Source of the DNA: Isoetes taiwanensis
Taxonomy: Eukaryota > Streptophyta > Lycopodiopsida > Isoetales > Isoetaceae
NCBI GenBank assembly: GCA_021234155.1
Contig: JAJEKV010000062.1
Location: 3,135,305 to 3,199,304, forward strand
Reading direction: 5' to 3'
Length of the DNA: 64,000 nt
Of the stretch, positions 34,015 to 44,830 are shown piece by piece. The notes under the pieces were generated by a model. The model did no database searches. It was not told the DNA's origin and worked only from the letters and a program-made list of their open reading frames with translations. How positions within the stretch are numbered: position 1 is the first letter of the stretch; each line of letters opens with the position of its first letter. Both the position numbers and the translations under genes were made by a program.

Positions 34015-34513
34015 AAACAGGCCACAACATGCAAAAGAATCAAACACTCATACCTTCCTAATTCTGGATTTAGGTAGCAATGGCTCAAACATTATTGCTG
34101 TAAGATCTTGACCTTTTTCTTTGGTCTGAGTGCTCAGACTTACATAGAAACGTTGCTGAGATGCAATGGTGAAATGTCTGACCAAGTTAGAACTAGGATC
34201 TAAAAGTTATTCGAGTCCAAACTCAGGTCAATTTTTGGTCAATGCAAGTCAGACTGCACATCAGAGCTCAAAAATTGGTAACTCGAGTTCCTGAAATGCT
34301 TTTTGAGAAATTCCAAAACAAATAGCTTCAAATTGTGATCTAGAATGGGTTCATGCAGTCAAAGTTGGATTTGAATACAAGGAGATAAGATTTGCATGCA
34401 GATTTGCCAATTTACAGTCAAGAATACTGTAAACAGCAAACAAAAATTTATAACTTTGGATACAAATGGCTTTTTTGAGTTTTTTCAGAGCACACAGGTG
34501 CTAGACATTATGA
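34015..34513 (-). repeat. Gypsy 3' LTR, main part
   Basis: Continues the LTR beyond the TIR insertion and matches 49,590-50,085 with scattered substitutions. Homology to the other copy stops after GCTAGACATTATGA at 34,513. Sequence from 34,514 to 34,943 contains an internal imperfect repeat (TAAGACAGATGA...CATGGAAACACA twice). It belongs to the outer LTR or to the 3' untranslated part of the element; the exact LTR edge is unresolved. Confidence 0.8.
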
Positions 34514-34943
34514 TCTTGTAAGCCAACTTAAGACAGATGAAGAGATGGTAACAAGGATGCACCTATCATGGAAACACAAAATAGTTAAATAATAAAACCA
34601 TAACAACATTGCAACCCTGATTATGATGGTAAAGCTGATATGCAGGGTGCTCAGGAATGGTGAAGAGTGCAAGCAAGGATGATGATGATTGGCAGGATAA
34701 CTTAAGACAGATGATTTGCTGGTTCTAGGATGAACCTGTCATGGAAACACAGAATCAAATTATCAAATTTCTTCAGCTAAACCTTGGAGACAGTTTGATT
34801 TCTTCCTGTAAATAAGCACTTAATAAAACATTGTCAAGCTTTAGTAAGACCTATATTTTTTTGTTTTTCTTTTTAACAAAACATGCTATGAACTTTAAAT
34901 TCTAAAGGCTAAACTATTAATCTATGAATTCTGATCTAGATTT

Positions 34944-37900
34944 CTAATGCAAGAATAAAGATAAACACACATGCTGATTCCAATATCTCTTTAAATGAAC
35001 TACATTAATAGGATTTGGCAATGAGGTACCTGATGTTAATTCTCTTAACCAGTCAGCATTCATACCTGCAAGTTCCATAATCTCATAAGGTCCTTCCCAA
35101 AGGTTTTCGAATTTGCTGGCTGAATCCTCCCTAGCTTTGTTCCATTTGAGAACCAGCTCTCCTTCCTTGAAAGTGCCTTGGATTCTGTGAGCAGCTTTGA
35201 ATGCAGCCATGTCTTTAGCTTTCTTAAGCAGGTTGGTATTTTCAGCATCCATTCTATACTCGTCCAAGTGTGAAAGTGCATCTAACCTGTTCTGTAGAGC
35301 ATATTCAAAGGGTAAGCATAATTTATAAGCCAACCTTAAAGAGGGCAGCTCAAGCTCTATTGGGACTACGGCCTCAATGCCATAGACTAAGTTGAAAGGT
35401 GTGTGATTGGTGGCTGCTTTTATAGTAACTCTGTAGGCCCAAAGAGCATCAACAATTTTAAGATGCCAATCCCTTTGGTTTCCTTCAACTGTTTTCTGCA
35501 AAATACTCTTTAGAACTTTATTAGTAGCTTCAACCTAGCCATTTCCTTGAGGTTAATATGAGGAGCTCTTGGTATGCTTGATTTTAAGGATGCTCAGTGG
35601 TTAGAGATAACTTCATTGACAAAAGGAGTTCTGCTATCAGAATGGAGTTTGAAGGGAATCCCAAACCTGGCACATATGTGTTCATGTATGAATCTGGCTG
35701 TGGTAATAGCATTGGCTTGTTTTAAAGGGATAGCCTCAGCCCACTTAGTAAAGTAATCAGTAGCCACAATTATGTGCTGGTGTTGTCCAACAGAAGGAGG
35801 ATTAATAGGGCCAATGTAGTCAAGACCCTAGATTTGAAATGGCCCTGGGACACAATAGGACTCAAAGCAGCTGGAAGAAGTATCCTCTTGACAAAGATTT
35901 GGCACTGATGACAAGTTTTTATAATATTATAGCAATCTTTAAAAACTGTAGCCCAAAAATAACCAGACCTGAGTATCTTCTTGGCTGTGGTGTCTCCAGC
36001 AAAGTGACCTCCACAAATGCCATTGTGCATCTCTTTAATGATCAGGGTGGCTTCTTCTTCATTTACACATCTAAGAAGGATGCCATGTTTGTTAACTTTA
36101 CCCAGAACTTTTCCTATAAGTTTGAACTGTCTGCACTTTTCTTTGAATCTCCTCTGTTGGCTAGGTGTAAATCCGGAGGGCAGCTTCCCTTGGCGCAGGT
36201 ATGTTTTAATAGGTTGTTGCCAACCCCCAAGGCTTTGTTCTTCTTGGTCTTCCTCTTGTGCTACAGTGACAAAAGCATTAGTAGGCTCTGCATCTTCTTC
36301 ATGATCAAAGAATATATAAGGTAAGTACAGACTAGGATTTTTAACCTAGTGCAACTCTTTCACAGAAATATCAAAATTTTGCAACTTACATGCCCACCTT
36401 TGAATCTTTGGTTTGTTGGTGTTTTTTCCAAATAGCAATCCTATGGGATTCTGCTTCATGTAGACTATAACCTTACTATTCATAGTCAAATGTCCCTGTT
36501 TGTTGATGAGGAACATGAGGGCAGCAGCACTCTTTTCCATTCGAGGGTACCTTTCTTCAGTTGCAGACCACTGCTTGCTAGCAAACAGAATAATGTGCTT
36601 CTCCTGCAGAATTGCTAATCCTATAGCTTTTTTAGTTACTGTAATATAGACTTGAAATGGCACATCCATGTTTGGTTTCTTGAGCAAGGTAGCCTTACAT
36701 ATAGAGGAAATTAAAAAATCGAAAGATTCTTGACACTCAGATGTCCACTTAACAGGGATATATTTACTTTCAGACTTGGAGAATTTGCCTATTCTAGTCA
36801 ACTTAGAGATAGGGCTTATAATGTGAGCAATATTAGGTACATACATCCTAAGGAAACTGGTCATACCTATAAAACTTTTTACTTGTTTCAAATTTTTAGG
36901 GGGTGCTAACCTTTTGAGGGCCTCGACCTTGTTTTGTGCAACTTGGATACCCTTGCAAGAAACTTCATGTCCCAATAATTGCCCTTTTGAGAAAAAGAAT
37001 ATACATTTCTTTGGGTTCAGGTTGACTCCAGAATCTCTGCACAAGGAACATAATTTTGCAAGTAATGCCAAGTGGTTAGTAGAGCTAGATGCTAGGCAAA
37101 GATCATCCAAATAGATTCTAAGCTCTTCGGTAGACATAGTTCTGAAAATGACATCCATGGCCCTTTGAAAAGTGGCTGAAGCATTCATCAGACCAAATGG
37201 CATCCTCTTCATAGCATGGGTGCCCCAAGGAGTGATAAATGCAGTCTTTGGCTGATCCTCTTCTTTAATACTAATCTGGTTGAACCCTGAAAATCCATCC
37301 AAAAAAGAGTACATATCCTTACCAGCCATAGCATATAAAATTTCTTCTAAGAAAGGCAGGGGGTAACAGTCTTTTATGGTGGCCTTGTTGAGATCTCGAT
37401 AATCTATACAAATCCTTAATGCCCCCCCTTTTTTTTCTACTGGCACAATGCAAGACACCCATTCAGGGTTAATAATCTCAAAGATAACACCTGCATCCAT
37501 CATTTTATGTAGCTCTTCTTTGATTAAACTCATAAGGGAAGTCTTAATCCTTCTCAACTTCTGGAAAACAGGTTTATGCCCGTCTTTTATTTTTATTTCA
37601 AACTGACATTTTTCTCCCTTGATACCAATGAGCTCAGAATAGTCCCAAGCAAACACATCCTTCCTTTCTTCAAAAAACTTGGTAATTTCTTCCTCATTTT
37701 GAGTGTCAAACAAATCCCCTACAAAAAGAGTCCTTTGCTGACCATTCTTTGAGATAATTACCTCACTAGTCAAATTTTCTTGAGTTGTGTTGATGACTAG
37801 AATAGGACAAAGCTCCTTAGCCTCATCATTATCCAGTTCATCTTCAGATATGGACCCTTCAGTTAAATGTGACATAAGAGTCTCTCTACATAAAGCATCA

Positions 37901-38217
37901 GCTTCACCATTTTGCTCCCTTGGTATGTGAGTGATCTGCCAAGATGTAAAATGTGCAAGCAATCCCATGACAAGGTTTTTCTGTGCCTCCATGTCAGCGT
38001 GTTTGGTCTGGTATTCTCCATTAATCTGATTATATATTAGCTGAGAATCCCCAAAAATGGAAATATGAGAGATTTCCATAGCTTTAGCTTCCTGGAGCCT
38101 TGCAATCAAAGCTTTATATTCTGCTCCATTAGAGGTTATTTGGGGATAGATACGCCCTACCTTAGCCAAAAGTCTGCTAGAAGAATCCTTCAATATGGCA
38201 GCAGAGGCAGCAAACAA
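34944..38217 (-). mobile_element. Gypsy pol fossil: RNase H-like, RT, RNase H, integrase
   Basis: Order along the element: an RNase H-like domain of the plant 'aRNH' type (about 38,217-37,870; GAEYKALIARLQEAKAM, IFGDSQLIYNQI, IPREQNGEADAL). A linker with KDVFAWDYSELIG is next. Reverse transcriptase follows (about 37,560-37,050; RICIDYRDLNKA, PFGLMNASATFQRAM, YLDD active site). The RT-linked RNase H (about 36,760-36,350) comes next, then integrase (about 36,030-34,944) with a zinc-binding CHQCQ part and a C-terminal region (HTPFNLVYGIEAVVPIE, LKWNKAREDSASKFENLWEG). The pol is broken. In known Tat elements the aRNH lies after RT-RNase H, so its position before RT is notable. Confidence 0.9.
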
Positions 38218-38599
38218 GATTGCGTATTAAACGGGAGTAAATCATCGAAACGAGAGCAAAAGGAATATTCCTCAAAGATTCCTTTTTTTTTACAAAAAGG
38301 GGGTAAAACGAGGTTTAAAAAAAAAGATGCATGAAATTCTATTTTGACCCCCAAATGACTAATTTTTTTGTGCAACGAAAGAATTGACTTTTTTAAAGTG
38401 TCACTTTTCTTAGCAAATAGAATGTTCTTGAAGTATATTTTACGAGAGAAACTCTAATTTCGTGAGGATAAAATATTTAACAAAAATTGAAGTAAGTCTC
38501 AGAATCTTGAAACCTGTAGTATTCTCAAAATTTGAAGATAGAATCTTCATATTCACATGCAAAATTCTGATCTTTTTCTAAGACTTCGATTATGTACAA

Positions 38600-41045
38600 A
38601 AGTGTGAGGAGTGATGAGAGAGGATCCGGGGGCGTCATCATATTCATTTATGCCATCCTCATCACCTTCACTTCTTTCACTTGTCACTAGAGGAAGTGCT
38701 TGAGTTATCTTCCTCATCACTATCAACGGATGGTGAAGCATTGCCACCACCTTCTTCATCCTCTTCTTAAGTAATTACAAGCTTTTTAAGCAAATTGATA
38801 GTCCTCTCAAGTGAGCGATTGTCGATTTCAATTTAAAATCATAGCACAATATAGTCACGTCATTAAGGTTCAGCTCATCCCTACAACCCACCTTCTTGGA
38901 CTTTCTCCCTTTTCCTTGGCTTCTCATTTCTAACTCATATCTACCTTCAAAAGCATTTTCTGAGCGTGTTGCAAGCCAATGAATCTTGAGTTTAGTGACT
39001 AAGCCTTCCTCGTTGACGTGTGGTCAAGCACTTTTGCTATCCGTAAAGGTCGACCTTTGTCATCCTCCTCAGTTGGAAGAGCAATTAGCATACCCTTGGT
39101 AATTTACGTGATATTACCTTGAGGCTCATTCTGCGTCTTGGTCCCAGGGTACATGACTTCGATCCTCGTCTTCTTCTACTGCGGTGCTAATGTAGCATTG
39201 CTTGGATCGCTTGTCTTTGGAGTTGATGGAAGGTGTTAGGCCATTGAAATGGTTCTTGCAACCGTCTTAGAGCTATATTTTGCACAACAATTTTTCCTGT
39301 TAGAAAGAAATTGCTCCACCACATCCGATCTTCTTCTAAGAAGTACTTAAAGCTGAGAAAATTCCATTTTCAATGGCTTTTAAGGATGACACTTGGGGTA
39401 CTTTTCTTACCTTGGACTCCTTAGGATTTTTGAGAGGAAGTTGCTCGGACGTTCTATGAAGGAAGTGTGCGGAATATATTTAAGGAAGCGTAATCCCTCC
39501 TCGGTGGACTCCAAATTCCTTAGTTGTGGTATACTTCTTCCCTGTAAGAAGCTTTGGCCATCCTTCAAGTAGAACTTGATGTGATGTTGAAAGGTGAGAT
39601 CATTCAACTTGTTCACAGCTTGTTCTCTGTCTGAACGTTGAGAGAAAATAAACTCTCTGAAATCAACAGTTTCTTTAAGAAGATCGATCACTGGAGTGGG
39701 AGTGTAAGAATCTTCAATAATTCGAACTAAAGTAGGAAGAGAGAAAGCCTTCTTCCTTCTAAGGCGCACAGAAAATCTGCTGAACATTTGGTCAATTTGA
39801 TCATGAGTGTGGCCTACAAGTAAGAAACCGAGCTTCACTTTTCTAAAGATCCCTAGCTCCACTAACATGGCACGATGACATAAAGAGTGTTTGATTCTTG
39901 TTCTCCCTTGTAGTATTGTCAAGTTGCAGGTAAAGCACTGGTGGTAATTGCTCTTGCTCGCACAGGACCTTGTTAAGAATTGTAATTGTGAGGTTCGGGT
40001 CACCATGCAAGTTTGGATATGTAAAAAATATTGCACTTTAGACTTCCTTTGAAGAGCATAGCTCCTACAAGGTGGACCTTAACAAAACATTCCTCTGGCA
40101 CATCTTTAGGAATGTTCAAGAAATGCGGTAGAGTAGCTTTTTTTTTGGTCCATTCCATCAATCACAACAGACATATATTGCAGTGGATGTTCAAGAGCTT
40201 TTTTTTTTCGTGTTTTGGCAAGCTTTCTTCTCTCTCACGCTTGTTGTTCACGATGTCCGCAAGGTTACATTTGCACAATATCTGTAGAAGAAATCAGATC
40301 AAAGCATTTTCTTTAAAACAAGTGAGAGATTGGAGAACATGAGCTTACTTCTTTCGACCTCTGTCTTTGCGGTTTCGTTGACTCTTTAATTACGCACACC
40401 TTGAGCAAACAGGGCTATGTTTTTTCACTAAACCAATTCACTTTTCCACGGTCACGGTGAAGTGTGAGTAAGAGATGTCTTTGGGCGAGTGCAAGTCTCT
40501 TTGTACTCATTAAAAACATCTTTTGGTGATGTTATCGGTTAAATGATACATGTTGTTTGTTAGGCAGCTTCTCACATGTTTCTCTAAAATATTTCTCCAT
40601 CCATGACACAAACAAAGAAGGGCATGCATGGTTACAACTCTTCTAGGTCCACAATGATCATCAATTGCTGAATTTTTTGTCCAGGTCTTTTGTGTATTCT
40701 AGACATTCGGTGGACCCTAAACGGTGGACAACCATAAAGCATTTCGGCAAACTTCTTGACGGTTAATGTAGTGCAAGAAGGTGTTGCGGTCTGGTCTTAC
40801 ATGATAGGCCAAGTAGGCATTACGGTCGGCCAATGTCATTGAACCAGAAGTTGTCTCTAATTGCTCGTAATTTAGACATGTTAAATTTGTTGATGCAACC
40901 TAATGAGCAGCATTTACTTCTTAAAAAGTCTTCTCATTTTATACTCGTCCATAAGGTTTCTTCTTCTTACTGAGGAGCACGCGCTCTCAAACCATAATCC
41001 ACCTTGAATTTCTTGGTGGACCAAGTAGAGAATGTGTAATCTCGT
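38600..41045 (-). pseudogene. DUF7869-like gene (putative transposase-related)
   Basis: The best-preserved part (40,036-39,407) contains VKLGFLLVGHTHDQIDQMFS followed by RFSVRLRRKK. This is the signature of the large DUF7869 family found in algae, non-flowering plants and invertebrates. An LPPVLYLQLDNTTRENKNQ segment lies just upstream, a CCSLGC zinc-like segment near 40,900, and WMEKYF...KLPNKQHV near 40,570. An acidic serine-rich end (SDEEDNSSTSSSDK) lies near 38,700. The D-N and H-T-H-x-x-I-D motifs suggest a nuclease/transposase-like core, but that is inference. The coding sequence is distributed over several frames and the gene is decayed or intron-split. It runs divergently from the H3-tail gene. 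Confidence 0.65.
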
Positions 41046-41069
41046 TGCACTTCGTTGGTGTCTTCATCT

Positions 41070-41765
41070 TCAAGAGAGTTCTACTACCGGGGTGACCTCC
41101 TCTACCCTTAGTGGTGTGCTTGTGGAGGAGAACAAACCACGTGAAGTCATGCGGGATAAAGGCGGAGTTACTGTGTTGAATGAAGGGGATGGGCCACCAT
41201 ATGATGTGCCAGCGAAAGTTGTTGTAGCTTCTTCATAAGGAGTTCGTTCAAACATGTCTCTTATAGCAGACTGAAATTTTGCAAACCCATGTGTCACCAC
41301 GGTTGTGTGAAGAGGAGTAGATGTTGCAAGGTCGTCTTCATTTGTAGTGAAATCGTGGTGGGAGAAGCTATGGTGAATCTCGCAGTCTTCAGAACGTGCT
41401 GTATTCCTGGTATATGTAAGTGAAGATGGAGAAACAACAAAGGGCTGAGGTAGTCTGTTTCGAAAAATTTTCTGAGGTCGAGCCATTGTAGTGTCGGGGG
41501 ATGGTACAAATGGTGGTGGAAGATTGCTACGTGCAACAGGTGAGGCTTTGAAAGGAGGTAGCAGCCGGTTTCCTACTGGACTTGGAGAGGGTTGGAAAGG
41601 TGGTGGCAGTCTACTAGTTACTGGACTCGGAGTGTCTTCGAGAAGCAACAAAGACCTTGTCGAGGTAGGTGTTGAAGAAGGATCTCCGTCTTGTGTTCCA
41701 TCTGAAGTAGAGGTACTTGGGCAAACAAATGGTGGTGGAAGTTTGTTCACAAAGCGGTTAACCAT
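41070..41765 (-). CDS. Proline-rich repeat frame, unknown
   Basis: Open frame of 231 codons beginning ATG at 41,765. It contains about six spaced copies of a short motif, (N)(R/K)LPPPF or close variants (NKLPPPFVCPS, SRLPPPFQPSP, NRLLPPFKASP, SNLPPPFVPSP, NRLPQPFVVSP). A serine/threonine-rich part with TPLRVEEVTPVVELS at the end follows. The pattern looks like a disordered docking-motif protein. It lies directly upstream of the DUF7869-like sequence on the same strand and may be its N-terminal exon. Its start codon abuts the shared module that separates it from the H3-tail gene, so both probably fire from the same divergent promoter region. No family recognised. Confidence 0.5.
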   Translation of the reverse strand: MVNRFVNKLPPPFVCPSTSTSDGTQDGDPSSTPTSTRSLLLLEDTPSPVTSRLPPPFQPSPSPVGNRLLPPFKASPVARSNLPPPFVPSPDTTMARPQKIFRNRLPQPFVVSPSSLTYTRNTARSEDCEIHHSFSHHDFTTNEDDLATSTPLHTTVVTHGFAKFQSAIRDMFERTPYEEATTTFAGTSYGGPSPSFNTVTPPLSRMTSRGLFSSTSTPLRVEEVTPVVELS

Positions 41766-41927
41766 GTTACCATGCTCCCAATAGTACTAACTTGATAGGA
41801 TCCTCAAACCTCGAAAAGTGGGAAATTTTTTTCTCATTTTTGTAGTTATGCTAAGCTAGTAACAGTTAAGTGAATTGGAACAAAATAAGACTAAAAATAG
41901 TAAGCCAAAACCTTCTCAGGCAAGATG

Positions 41928-41994
41928 GTCTCACACGTCGCGCCTGGTCAAAGAACTGAAGTTTAGTTTTTGAGTAGGGCGCTACGTGTGAGAC
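41928..41994. repeat. 67-nt stem-loop, copy 1
   Basis: Arms GTCTCACACGTCGCGCC and GGGCGCTACGTGTGAGAC, with an inner stem around AACT/AGTT. With position i paired to 68-i, nearly the whole element folds, including C29-G39 and T30-A38. Position 10-58 is G-C here. Confidence 0.9.
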
Positions 41995-42101
41995 ATTGAG
42001 CCAAGAATACCTTAACTCTTGATAAATTTGAGAAAAGTAATACGGTAAGGCGAGTTCTAAGGTTAGAATTAGTTAGAATAGTATGTCTCAATATGTGCAA
42101 G

Positions 42102-42168
42102 ATCTCACACCTCGCGCCTGGTCTAAAAACTAAACTCTAGTTTTTGAGCGAGGCGCAACGTGTGAGAC
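42102..42168. repeat. 67-nt stem-loop, copy 2
   Basis: Same length and fold as copy 1. The inner stem is AAAAACT/AGTTTTT, with C29-G39 and T30-A38, and T18-A50 pairs. It lies about 100 bases upstream of the TATA box of the H3-tail gene. Confidence 0.9.
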
Positions 42169-42377
42169 CAATAATTAGAAAACTCTGAAATAAGTGTATG
42201 TTTTAAGTAAATGGGTGCCTTGGCACGTTAAATAGAGCAACTTAAAAATTTGACCTAAAATGGCCGCCTATAAATAGATGTAGGACCCTCCTCATTTCCA
42301 CGTTCTTCCTTAGAAATCTGCTCTCGTTTGCCAAGGCGATCTTCTGGCGCACAGCTCGGATCGACGAACCGTCAAAT

Positions 42378-42812
42378 ATGGCCCGGACGAAGCAGACCGC
42401 TAGAGTTCCTCCAGGTGTTACTTTACCCAGTGCCCTAGCCCAAGATATGCTTCGGGAGCGTCTTCTCAGCCATGACAAGTCTTCATCAGAGGAGGATGCG
42501 CACTCCGACGCGGGTACGGAGGTCATAGGCGAAGAGCAGCCGGACGTTATGCAGGAAATCCTTGAAGAAGTGGCAAGGAAGGAGAAGGAAGAAGAAGAGC
42601 GGGCCAAGGAGGAAATGAAGAAGAAAAAAGAACAAGATCGGGCGGCCGAGCAACGCGAGACAGACTGCAAAATCTTTCATTTCAGCCTTACTATATTCCT
42701 TTCAACCTCAAGTGAAAATCTTCCTCACCTGAATTATATTCTTCCTCAAATAGTTGTTTACCATTCCCTCACTAACCCATGTTTCCCGCGAACAAATACA
42801 AGAAAATACTAA
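42378..42812 (+). CDS. Histone H3-tail gene start (H3-like hybrid protein)
   Basis: The ATG at 42,378 opens a 144-codon frame starting MARTKQTAR, identical to the first nine codons' product of histone H3, then VPPGVTLPSALAQDM, an acidic part (DKSSSEEDAHSDAGTE) and a charged coiled coil (EEVARKEKEEEERAKEEM). After about 42,665 the sequence changes character and the frame probably runs into unrelated DNA, so the natural C-terminus is not seen. The tail carries the H3K4 and K9-preceding residues (K4 within ARTKQ, T3, R2, R8). The coiled coil resembles the one before the H3 C-terminal exon at 51,521-51,730. A TATA box lies 102 bases upstream. It could act as an H3-tail mimic for chromatin readers or writers, which is inference. 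Confidence 0.7.
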   Translation: MARTKQTARVPPGVTLPSALAQDMLRERLLSHDKSSSEEDAHSDAGTEVIGEEQPDVMQEILEEVARKEKEEEERAKEEMKKKKEQDRAAEQRETDCKIFHFSLTIFLSTSSENLPHLNYILPQIVVYHSLTNPCFPRTNTRKY

Positions 42813-43992
42813 ACCCTTTGAAGTTTCTAAGAATTTTGTAGTAGATCCCCTCCTTCTAGATGCAATACCAAAGGAAGGACAAGAGAAATAGAATGTGATA
42901 GTACGAACCAGATTTGTATATTCTGGAAGATATATGGAGCGAAATCTTTAGCCCCATCCATTGAATCCTTGATCTATCAAAGTTTCGTAGGCGCAAAAGT
43001 GGGTGCCTAACATTTTATGGCCTATCACCATCTGTTGGATCTCAAAATTCATAAAGCCATTTTCTAGTTATGGAAATTGCAGCTTGAAGACCAATTTGAG
43101 TATCTTATCAAGACACATATATATATATCTTTTCTTTGATTCGATTCTACCATAACATGATGGATGGTCTTTGAGAGTTACTCCAATAAAGATGAAAAAA
43201 ACTCTTTAAGAAGCAATGATGCCACCTCCAAACTTGGTGGTATAGAATTGCTATGTTAGATTGGTATTTTAATCCATGTTTCTATGTGTTAGTCCTTTGG
43301 GTTAGAGATTAGAAGGTCTTGTGTTCAAGTCTCTCTTGGGACATTTAAGGGGTCATTACATGTCTCGTGCCAGGAGCTCTTGAGACATTTAAGGGATCAT
43401 CACATGTCTCGTGCCACGTGGTACCTTATTATGGAATACTGCCACGTGGTGTACTATTTATCTATAATTACTTTTGTGGCATTCCAAACTATAATTACTT
43501 TGTGACACTTCAAAAGTAATGAAGATTACGTCCAATAAATGTTCATTGATTTGGACTTGGTATTCACTTTATTTTACCTCAATTGGCTCATACTTTGAGG
43601 AAAATATCTTGCACGATTACTGTTCTACTTTGTTGGGAGATCAGGAAGGTTCATAATGCTTTGTTTCATCGTATGGTATTCACTTTATTTTACCTCAATT
43701 GGCTCATACTTTGAGGAAAATATCTTGCATGATTATTGTTCTACTTTGTTGGGAGATCAGGAAGGTTCATAATGCTTTGTTTCATCGTATTCATTTTACA
43801 CATACCTTCATCCAAAATATGCAGCTTAAGAGTTGACCTAAGCAATTTATTTGCGGTCACATCTTATATTATAATGCTTTAGCGTGTTGTATCAAGCCCT
43901 AATTTGAATGACCAAAATCATTTGAATGCATCCGAAGGCAAAGATTTATCACACGACTTTCCACCACCATGATTGCTCATGCTTTGATCTCT
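42813..43992. other. Unassigned, with local duplications
   Basis: No gene. It contains a short direct repeat with CATGTCTCGTGCCA (43,358 and 43,402) and a 116-bp tandem duplication at 43,559-43,790 (separate entry). Confidence 0.5.
43559..43790. repeat. Tandem duplication, period 116 bp
   Basis: Two copies starting GGTATTCACTTTATTTTACC at 43,559 and 43,675. Very few differences (for example GCACGATTACT against GCATGATTATT), so recent. Confidence 0.9.
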
Positions 43993-44830
43993 TGGGGCAA
44001 AAGGGAAAGGGGGAGGGGGAGAGGAGGGAGGGGGAGGGGGAGAAAAGGGGAGAAGGGAAGGGGAAAGGGTGATAAAAGGGGAAACCGGAAGGGAAAAGTA
44101 GCATGGAAAAAGGGATAGGAAATGGAAACAGAAAAGGGGCACGGATTGGGAAATGGAAGGAAAAAGGGCACAGAAAAGGGGAAGAGGGAAAGGGTGGGAA
44201 AAGGAGGAAAAGGGAAGAGAAAGGGGGGAACATGAAAAAGGGTGGACAGAAGGAAAGGGAAAAGGGGCATGGGAAAAGGGAAGGGGAAAAGGAACTTGAA
44301 AAAAAGGGCACGAGGAAAATGGGAAGAGAGAAACAAGAAAAGGGAAGGGGGAAAAAGCACGAGGGAAAGGGTGAAGAAAGGAGAAAAAGGAAGTGACCAA
44401 GAGCATAAGAGACAGAAAACGAAAAAGAGAAGGAAAAGAGAGAAAGGGTAGGGAAAAAAGGAAAGAGGTACATGAAAAAAAGCACGAGGGAAAAATGTAT
44501 TGATAAGGGCATAAGAAACGGGAAAGCAAAAAGGAAAGGGAGGGGGAAAGGGGGAAGGAAAGGGAAAATTGCGGTAAAAAAGGAAAGAGGAAAAGGATGG
44601 GGGAATGAGGTAAAAGGAAAGGAAAAAATCTATCAGGAAAAAGGAAAGGTGAAAGGGGAAGGGAAGGGAGGGGAGGGGGAAAAAGGGGTGTGAAAAAAAG
44701 AAAAAAAAAAGGGGAACATGTAAGAAAAACGAGAAAAAATGAAAAGGAAAACGGGAAGTGTGAAGGGAAAACAAGGAAATGAAAAAAAAAAAGAGGGTAA
44801 AAGCAGGGTGAGCAAATGCCAAAGGAAAGG
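43993..44830 (+). repeat. Long polypurine tract, about 0.84 kb
   Basis: The plus strand is almost entirely G and A, built from irregular GGGAAA, GGAAAAG and AAGGGAA blocks with very few pyrimidines. It leaves long spurious frames open on both strands (phenylalanine/proline/serine-rich on minus, lysine/glycine-rich on plus), which I do not call genes. Such tracts can form triplex (H-DNA) and tend to be unstable. Confidence 0.95.

Larger units (their letters stand above)
41766..42377. promoter_or_regulatory. Divergent promoter module with two 67-nt hairpins
   Basis: Region between the minus-strand proline-rich frame and the plus-strand H3-tail gene. It begins ACCATGCTCCCAATAGTACT and contains hairpins at 41,928-41,994 and 42,102-42,168. 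A TATA box, TATAAATA, lies at 42,269-42,276, 102 bases before the H3-tail ATG. The first 290 bases recur at 51,195-51,520 with the same order: GCTCCCA(A/G)TAGTACTAAC, TCCTCAAACCTCGAAAA, hairpin, AGAATTAGTTAGA. Confidence 0.65.
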
